NCBI GenBank assembly: GCA_003525905.1
Contig: DQIA01000046.1
Location: 1-9,954 of the forward strand
Length of the DNA: 9,954 nucleotides
Reading direction: 5' to 3'
Source: Clostridiales bacterium
Lineage (GTDB): Bacteria > Bacillota > Clostridia > Oscillospirales > Oscillospiraceae
Part shown: piece after piece, positions 5,979-9,954 of the stretch
How the letters are laid out: every line of letters starts with the position of its first letter
Position numbering within the stretch: the stretch's first letter is position 1
Translations under genes and position numbers: made by a program
Notes under the pieces: generated by a model
What the model was told of the DNA's origin: nothing
The model's database searches: none
What the model saw: only the letters and a program-made list of their open reading frames with translations

Positions 5979-6686
5979 ATGGGAGAAGCATTCATCCGTT
6001 TTGAAAATGTGGAAAAAATTTACGGCTCCGGTGAGGGCGCGGTCCGTGCCCTGCACGACGCGAGCTTTACGATCGGAAAAGGCGAGATCTGCGTCATCGT
6101 CGGCCCGTCCGGCGCGGGCAAGACGACGCTTCTGAACATCCTCGGCGGCATGGATACCCTGACGAGCGGCCGCGTCTTTCTGAACGACCGCGAGGTCTCG
6201 GCCTTTGACCGCCGCCAGCTTGCGGACTACCGCCGCCGCGACATCGGCTTCGTGTTCCAGTTTTACAACCTTATCCCGAATCTGACGGCGCTGGAGAACG
6301 TGGAGCTTGCTTCGCAGATCGTCCGCGACTCTCTGCCCGCGCCGCAGGTGCTCACGGACGTCGGCCTCGGCGAACGCATGAGGAATTTTCCGGCCCAACT
6401 TTCCGGCGGCGAGCAGCAGCGCGTGGCCATCGCCCGTGCGCTGGCAAAAAAGCCGAGCCTGCTGCTGTGCGACGAGCCGACCGGCGCGCTGGACTATGCC
6501 ACGGGCAAGCAGATCCTCGCCCTGCTGCAGGATCAGAGCCGGAAGAACGGTATGACCGTCGTCATCATCACGCATAACTCCGCGCTTACTGCCATGGCCG
6601 ACCGCGTCATCGGCATCCGCAACGGCACCGTGGCCTATGCCCACCTGAATGAGCACGTCACGCCGGTGGAGGAGATCGAATGGTAA
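5979..6686 (+). CDS. ABC transporter ATP-binding protein, MacB/LolD-type
   Basis: 235 residues, the normal length for the family. It contains Walker [10 protein letters not shown] (42-50), Q-loop Gln94 in FVFQFYNL, signature LSGGEQQR (141-148), Walker B LLLCDEP (161-167) with catalytic Glu166, D-loop GALD (169-172) and H-loop His199 in IITHN. The motif set is complete, so it should hydrolyse ATP. The spacing and the [13 protein letters not shown] segment are typical of ATPases that pair with FtsX/MacB-like permeases; such systems use ATP cycles to move substrates or force across the membrane without a classical translocation channel. GAAGGAGG lies 7 nt before the ATG. Its last codons overlap the permease start (ATGGTAA shared), so the two subunits are made in a coupled way. 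The gene is the first of a plus-strand unit behind a promoter with a palindromic candidate operator. Confidence 0.95.
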   Translation: MGEAFIRFENVEKIYGSGEGAVRALHDASFTIGKGEICVIVGPSGAGKTTLLNILGGMDTLTSGRVFLNDREVSAFDRRQLADYRRRDIGFVFQFYNLIPNLTALENVELASQIVRDSLPAPQVLTDVGLGERMRNFPAQLSGGEQQRVAIARALAKKPSLLLCDEPTGALDYATGKQILALLQDQSRKNGMTVVIITHNSALTAMADRVIGIRNGTVAYAHLNEHVTPVEEIEW

Positions 6687-9600
6687 CGGGCAGCGCCTGG
6701 CGGAAGAACAATCGCCGCGAGCTGCGCCATTCGCTCGGGCGGTTTCTGGCCATCGTCGCCATCGTTGCCCTCGGCGTCGGTTTTTTTGCGGGCCTGAAGG
6801 TCGCGCAGCCCGCCATGCTCCGCACCGGATCGCAGTATGTGCAGAAAACGGAGTTGTTTGACTACCGTCTTGTCAGCACGCTCGGCCTGACGCAGGAGGA
6901 CGCCGATTATTTTGCCGGGCTGGACGGCGTGCGGGCTGCCGAGGGCGCGCGGAGCGTCGACCTCACGGCCGAGTTTGAAGACGAGGGCATGACGCTCAAG
7001 GCTCTGACGCTCTCCGATGCGGTCAACCGCCCCAGCCTGACGGCCGGGCGCATGCCGGAGCGTGCGGACGAGTGCCTTGCCGATGCCGACCGCTTCACGG
7101 AGGCCGACCTCGGCAAAACGCTCACGGTGCAGGCTGCGTCCGTGAACGATGCGTTCACGCAGACGGCCTTCACCATCGTCGGCCTTGCGGAAACACCGCT
7201 GTATCTCGGCGCGGAGCGCGGTACGACGAGCCTCGGCGGCGGCACACTGAACGGCTTCGTGCTGCTGCAGCCTGAGGCGTTCGCCATGGACTATTTTACG
7301 GAGATCTATCTGCTGCTGGACGGCACGCAGGGTACGGACCTCTATTCCGATGCCTACGATGCCGCCGTCGACGCCATGCGTCCCACGCTGACCGCCGCGC
7401 TGAAGGAGCGCGCGCAGAAGCGCTATGACGACATCATCGACGAGGCGCGCGATGCGCTTTCCAAGGCGCAGAAGGAATATGACGACGGCCTTGCGGAATA
7501 TCAGGAGCGGCGCGCGCAGACCGAGCAGGAGCTTGCTGACGCCCGCACGCAGCTCGACGACGGCGCGCAGCAGCTGGAATACAACCGTGCCCGCCTCACG
7601 CAGGCAGAATCCCAGCTGGCCAGCGGCGAAAAGGAGCTGGAGGCCGGGCAGAAGGAGTATGACGAAGGCCTTGCCGCCTTCACGCAGGCAAAGCAGGACG
7701 CGCTCGACCAGCTTGATGCCGCACAGGCCCAGATCGACGCCGCGCAGAAGCAGCTCGATGACAGCGGCATCCTCGTGCAGTATGAGGCCCTGCAGATCAC
7801 GCGCCGCCAACTCACGGAGCGCCTTGCCTTGCAGGAGCCGGGCAGCGCTGAGGCCCTGCTGACGCAGGGACTGATCGAAGCGACGGATCTGCTGCTGCGC
7901 CAGTTTGAGCAGAGCGAGGCCTATCAGGGCTATCTGCAGCTGCAGCAGGCGCAGGCGGAGCTGGATGCAAAGCGCAGCGAGGCCATGCAGACACTGAATG
8001 AAAAACAAGCGGAGCTCGATGCGGCCAAGCAGAAGCTCGAGGACGGCAAAAAGCAGCTCGAGAACAGCCGGAGCGAGATCGCAGCGGGCTGGGCTGCCGT
8101 GAACGCCGCGCAGGCTGAGCTGGAGCAGGGCGAGGCCGACTATGCCGCCGGAAAGGCCGAGGCGGAAAAGCAGTTCGCCGATGCCGAGGCGAAGCTTAAA
8201 GACGGCAGGCAGCAGCTCGAGGACGCACAGGTCGAGGTCGACAAGCTTGAGCACCCGAAGAGCTATGTGCTTGACCGCAGCACGAACACGGGCTATGTCT
8301 CGTTTGAGAACGACAGCTCCATCGTCGCGGGCGTCGCGAAGGTGTTTCCACTGTTCTTCTTCGCCGTGGCGGCTCTCGTGTGCATCACGACCATGACGCG
8401 CATGATCGATGAGCAGCGCACACAGATCGGTACGCTCAAGGCCCTCGGCTACAGCGACGGCACCATCGCATGGAAATATATGTCCTATTCCGGCGGCGCG
8501 GCGCTGCTGGGCTGCGCGCTCGGCTTTGCCCTCGGCACATGGATCTTCCCACTGTTCATCTGGATGGGCTATTCCATGCTATATGACTTTGCGCCCATCG
8601 TCTATGTGTTCGACGGCTGGCTGCTCATCATCTCCGTGCTGGCGGCGCTGGCCTGCTCGGCGGGCGTGACGTGGCTTTCCTGCCATGCGGAGCTGCGTGA
8701 GAACCCTGCGAATCTCATGCGCCCGAAGACCCCGAAGGCCGGCAAGCGCATCCTGCTCGAGTATATCCCGTTCGTATGGAACCGCCTGTCCTTCCTGCAC
8801 AAGGTCTCCATCCGCAATATCGTGCGCTATAAAAAGCGCCTGTTTATGATGCTGCTGGGCGTCGGCGGCTGCACGGCCCTCATCGTTGCGGGCCTCGGCC
8901 TGCGCGATTCCATCTCCACCGTCGTGGACGATCAGTTCCGTGGCGTCACGCACTATCAGATCGCCGTCACGTTCGTCTCGCCCATGGACGAGGCGCAGCA
9001 GCAGGCCTTCCGCGAAAAATATGCGGACGAGATGACGCAGTGCATCTTTGTGCACGCCGCGGCCTATGAGGCGCGCACGTCCAGCGGCATCAACAAGGTC
9101 AACGTCATTGCGACGGACGACCCCGCCATCACGCAGGCCATCGACCTGCATGAGAACGGCAGGACCGTCACCTGGCCGCAGCAGGGCGCGCTGCTTGACG
9201 CCGCGCTGGCGCGGGATACCGGGGTCTCCGTGGGCGAGACGCTCCCGGTCTCCGTGGACGACACGACGAGCGTCGATCTCCCTGTCGCCGGGACGTTCGA
9301 GAATTATGTCTACCACTATGCCTACATGACGGCGGAGACCTACAGGGACCTGTTCGGCGCAGACTGCGAATATAGCACGGCCTACATCCTCACGGACGGC
9401 GATGCCTACGCGCTCGGTGCGGCGCTGTCATCCAACTCCCGCGTCGCGTCCGTCACGGTCTCCGAGGCCCTGCAGGACATCGTGGACAACACCATGAAGA
9501 GCCTGGACTACATCGTCGGCCTCGTCGTGGTCTGCGCCTGCGCGCTGGCGCTCGTCGTGCTCTTTAACCTCTGCAACATCAGCATCACGGAGCGCGTGCG

Positions 9601-9904
9601 CGAGATCGCCACGGTGAAGGTCCTGGGCTTCTACCACCGCGAGACGCTGAACTATGTCTTCCGCGAAATTCTGCTCCTGACATTCTGCGGCGCGCTCGTC
9701 GGCCTGCCGGCGGGCTGGGCGCTGCACCGGTTCATCATGCAGAATATCCGCATCAGCCTCGTCTCGTTCCACATCCACGTCACGCCGCTGAGCTATGCGC
9801 TGGCCTTCGCCGCCACGCTGCTGCTGGCCGTGGCCGTGTGCCTGTGTCTCATCCGCAAGATCGACCGCATCTCCATGGCCGAATCCCTCAAATCCATCGA
9901 GTGA
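6680..9904 (+). CDS. FtsX/MacB-type ABC transporter permease with long extracytoplasmic coiled coil (1074 aa)
   Basis: The architecture is two FtsX units in one chain. Predicted membrane segments lie at about 20-40, 551-575, 605-630, 640-665, 720-742, 942-965, 995-1018 and 1035-1058. The first loop (41-550) holds a MacB-like periplasmic-core region (to about 235) and then roughly 285 residues of Gln/Glu/Ala/Lys/Leu-rich helix (240-525), broken near 361-415, which should fold back as an antiparallel coiled-coil hairpin. The second loop (743-940) is a MacB-core domain without coiled coil. FtsX-like cytoplasmic motifs are visible: RMIDEQRTQIGTLKALGYS (574-592) and ITERVREIATVKVLGFYHRE (969-988). 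GGAGGAG ahead of the ATG lies inside the ATPase gene. The substrate is unknown. Known relatives either export peptides or lipids, or control wall hydrolases. No membrane-fusion partner or two-component system is present in the window. Confidence 0.93.
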   Translation: MVTGSAWRKNNRRELRHSLGRFLAIVAIVALGVGFFAGLKVAQPAMLRTGSQYVQKTELFDYRLVSTLGLTQEDADYFAGLDGVRAAEGARSVDLTAEFEDEGMTLKALTLSDAVNRPSLTAGRMPERADECLADADRFTEADLGKTLTVQAASVNDAFTQTAFTIVGLAETPLYLGAERGTTSLGGGTLNGFVLLQPEAFAMDYFTEIYLLLDGTQGTDLYSDAYDAAVDAMRPTLTAALKERAQKRYDDIIDEARDALSKAQKEYDDGLAEYQERRAQTEQELADARTQLDDGAQQLEYNRARLTQAESQLASGEKELEAGQKEYDEGLAAFTQAKQDALDQLDAAQAQIDAAQKQLDDSGILVQYEALQITRRQLTERLALQEPGSAEALLTQGLIEATDLLLRQFEQSEAYQGYLQLQQAQAELDAKRSEAMQTLNEKQAELDAAKQKLEDGKKQLENSRSEIAAGWAAVNAAQAELEQGEADYAAGKAEAEKQFADAEAKLKDGRQQLEDAQVEVDKLEHPKSYVLDRSTNTGYVSFENDSSIVAGVAKVFPLFFFAVAALVCITTMTRMIDEQRTQIGTLKALGYSDGTIAWKYMSYSGGAALLGCALGFALGTWIFPLFIWMGYSMLYDFAPIVYVFDGWLLIISVLAALACSAGVTWLSCHAELRENPANLMRPKTPKAGKRILLEYIPFVWNRLSFLHKVSIRNIVRYKKRLFMMLLGVGGCTALIVAGLGLRDSISTVVDDQFRGVTHYQIAVTFVSPMDEAQQQAFREKYADEMTQCIFVHAAAYEARTSSGINKVNVIATDDPAITQAIDLHENGRTVTWPQQGALLDAALARDTGVSVGETLPVSVDDTTSVDLPVAGTFENYVYHYAYMTAETYRDLFGADCEYSTAYILTDGDAYALGAALSSNSRVASVTVSEALQDIVDNTMKSLDYIVGLVVVCACALALVVLFNLCNISITERVREIATVKVLGFYHRETLNYVFREILLLTFCGALVGLPAGWALHRFIMQNIRISLVSFHIHVTPLSYALAFAATLLLAVAVCLCLIRKIDRISMAESLKSIE

Positions 9905-9926
9905 CGAGGACGAGAGGACGAGAGAG
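9903..9926 (+). repeat. Short purine-rich tandem repeat after the permease stop
   Basis: GACGAG, GACGAGAG, GACGAGAG follow each other directly (9903-9924), overlapping the last bases of the stop codon. The run is almost entirely purine. It may arise by slippage, and part of it (GAGAGG, 9912-9917) sits where a ribosome binding site for a GTG at 9926 would be. Confidence 0.5.
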
Positions 9927-9954
9927 TGAGAAAAACCGCGCTGCCGGAAGCAAT
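9926..9954 (+). CDS. Possible start of a further gene in the transporter unit (edge fragment)
   Basis: GTG at 9926 opens a frame reading VRKTALPEA to the window edge, 21 nt after the permease stop and 8 nt behind GAGAGG, a weak Shine-Dalgarno-like sequence. No terminator separates it from the permease. Nine residues are too few for identification. A regulator of the TetR type often accompanies transporters of this kind and would suit the palindrome at 5928-5956, but that is guesswork. Confidence 0.25.

Noticed and set aside
6635..8254. 539-codon open frame on the minus strand opposite the permease
   Set aside because: It lies antisense to the coiled-coil region. The repetitive Leu/Arg-rich product mirrors the GC-rich codon use of the real gene, and there is no family resemblance.

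Overview
The window looks like chromosomal DNA from a high-GC member of the Clostridia, most likely a gut Oscillospiraceae/Ruminococcaceae-type organism. This is inference from content: strong AGGAGG-type ribosome binding sites, lipoprotein signal peptides, SLH-type modules, an MBOAT/DHHW cassette and a MacB/FtsX-type ABC exporter, in DNA that is clearly GC-rich from about position 1850 onward. I see no tRNA, rRNA, CRISPR array or intact insertion sequence.

Layout: everything from 1 to about 5815 is on the minus strand and everything from 5979 to 9904 is on the plus strand, so the two halves diverge from a 163-bp intergenic region. Read 5'->3' on the minus strand, the left half is: (i) a phage-type N-acetylmuramoyl-L-alanine amidase (5815-5024) closed by a perfect 12-bp hairpin terminator; (ii) a tightly coupled three-gene cassette (4920-1981) of a DUF4358-like lipoprotein, an MBOAT membrane O-acyltransferase and a DHHW/SGNH-like extracytoplasmic partner, closed by a perfect 10-bp hairpin terminator at 1844-1873; (iii) a lower-GC unit driven by a near-consensus promoter (TTGACA-N17-TATGCT, 1761-1789), containing a small secreted protein with one SLH-like module and two consecutive paralogous lipoproteins of unknown function, the last running off the left edge.

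The right half is a two-gene ABC transporter unit: a MacB/LolD-type ATPase and a 1074-residue FtsX-family permease whose reading frames overlap by 7 nt. The permease has an extracytoplasmic coiled-coil insertion of about 285 residues. The promoter for this unit carries a 12-5-12 inverted repeat (10 of 12 positions matching) centred just downstream of the -10, a good candidate operator. A possible GTG-started gene begins at the right edge.

How the genes fit together: nearly every product is predicted to act at or outside the cytoplasmic membrane (wall hydrolase, surface-polymer O-acylation machinery, lipoproteins, SLH-like protein, exporter or mechanotransmission-type ABC system). The region therefore reads as a cell-envelope neighbourhood. 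The most likely under-described items are the paralogous lipoprotein pair behind the single-SLH protein, the DUF4358-like lipoprotein coupled to the MBOAT/DHHW pair, and the coiled-coil permease with its palindromic control site.
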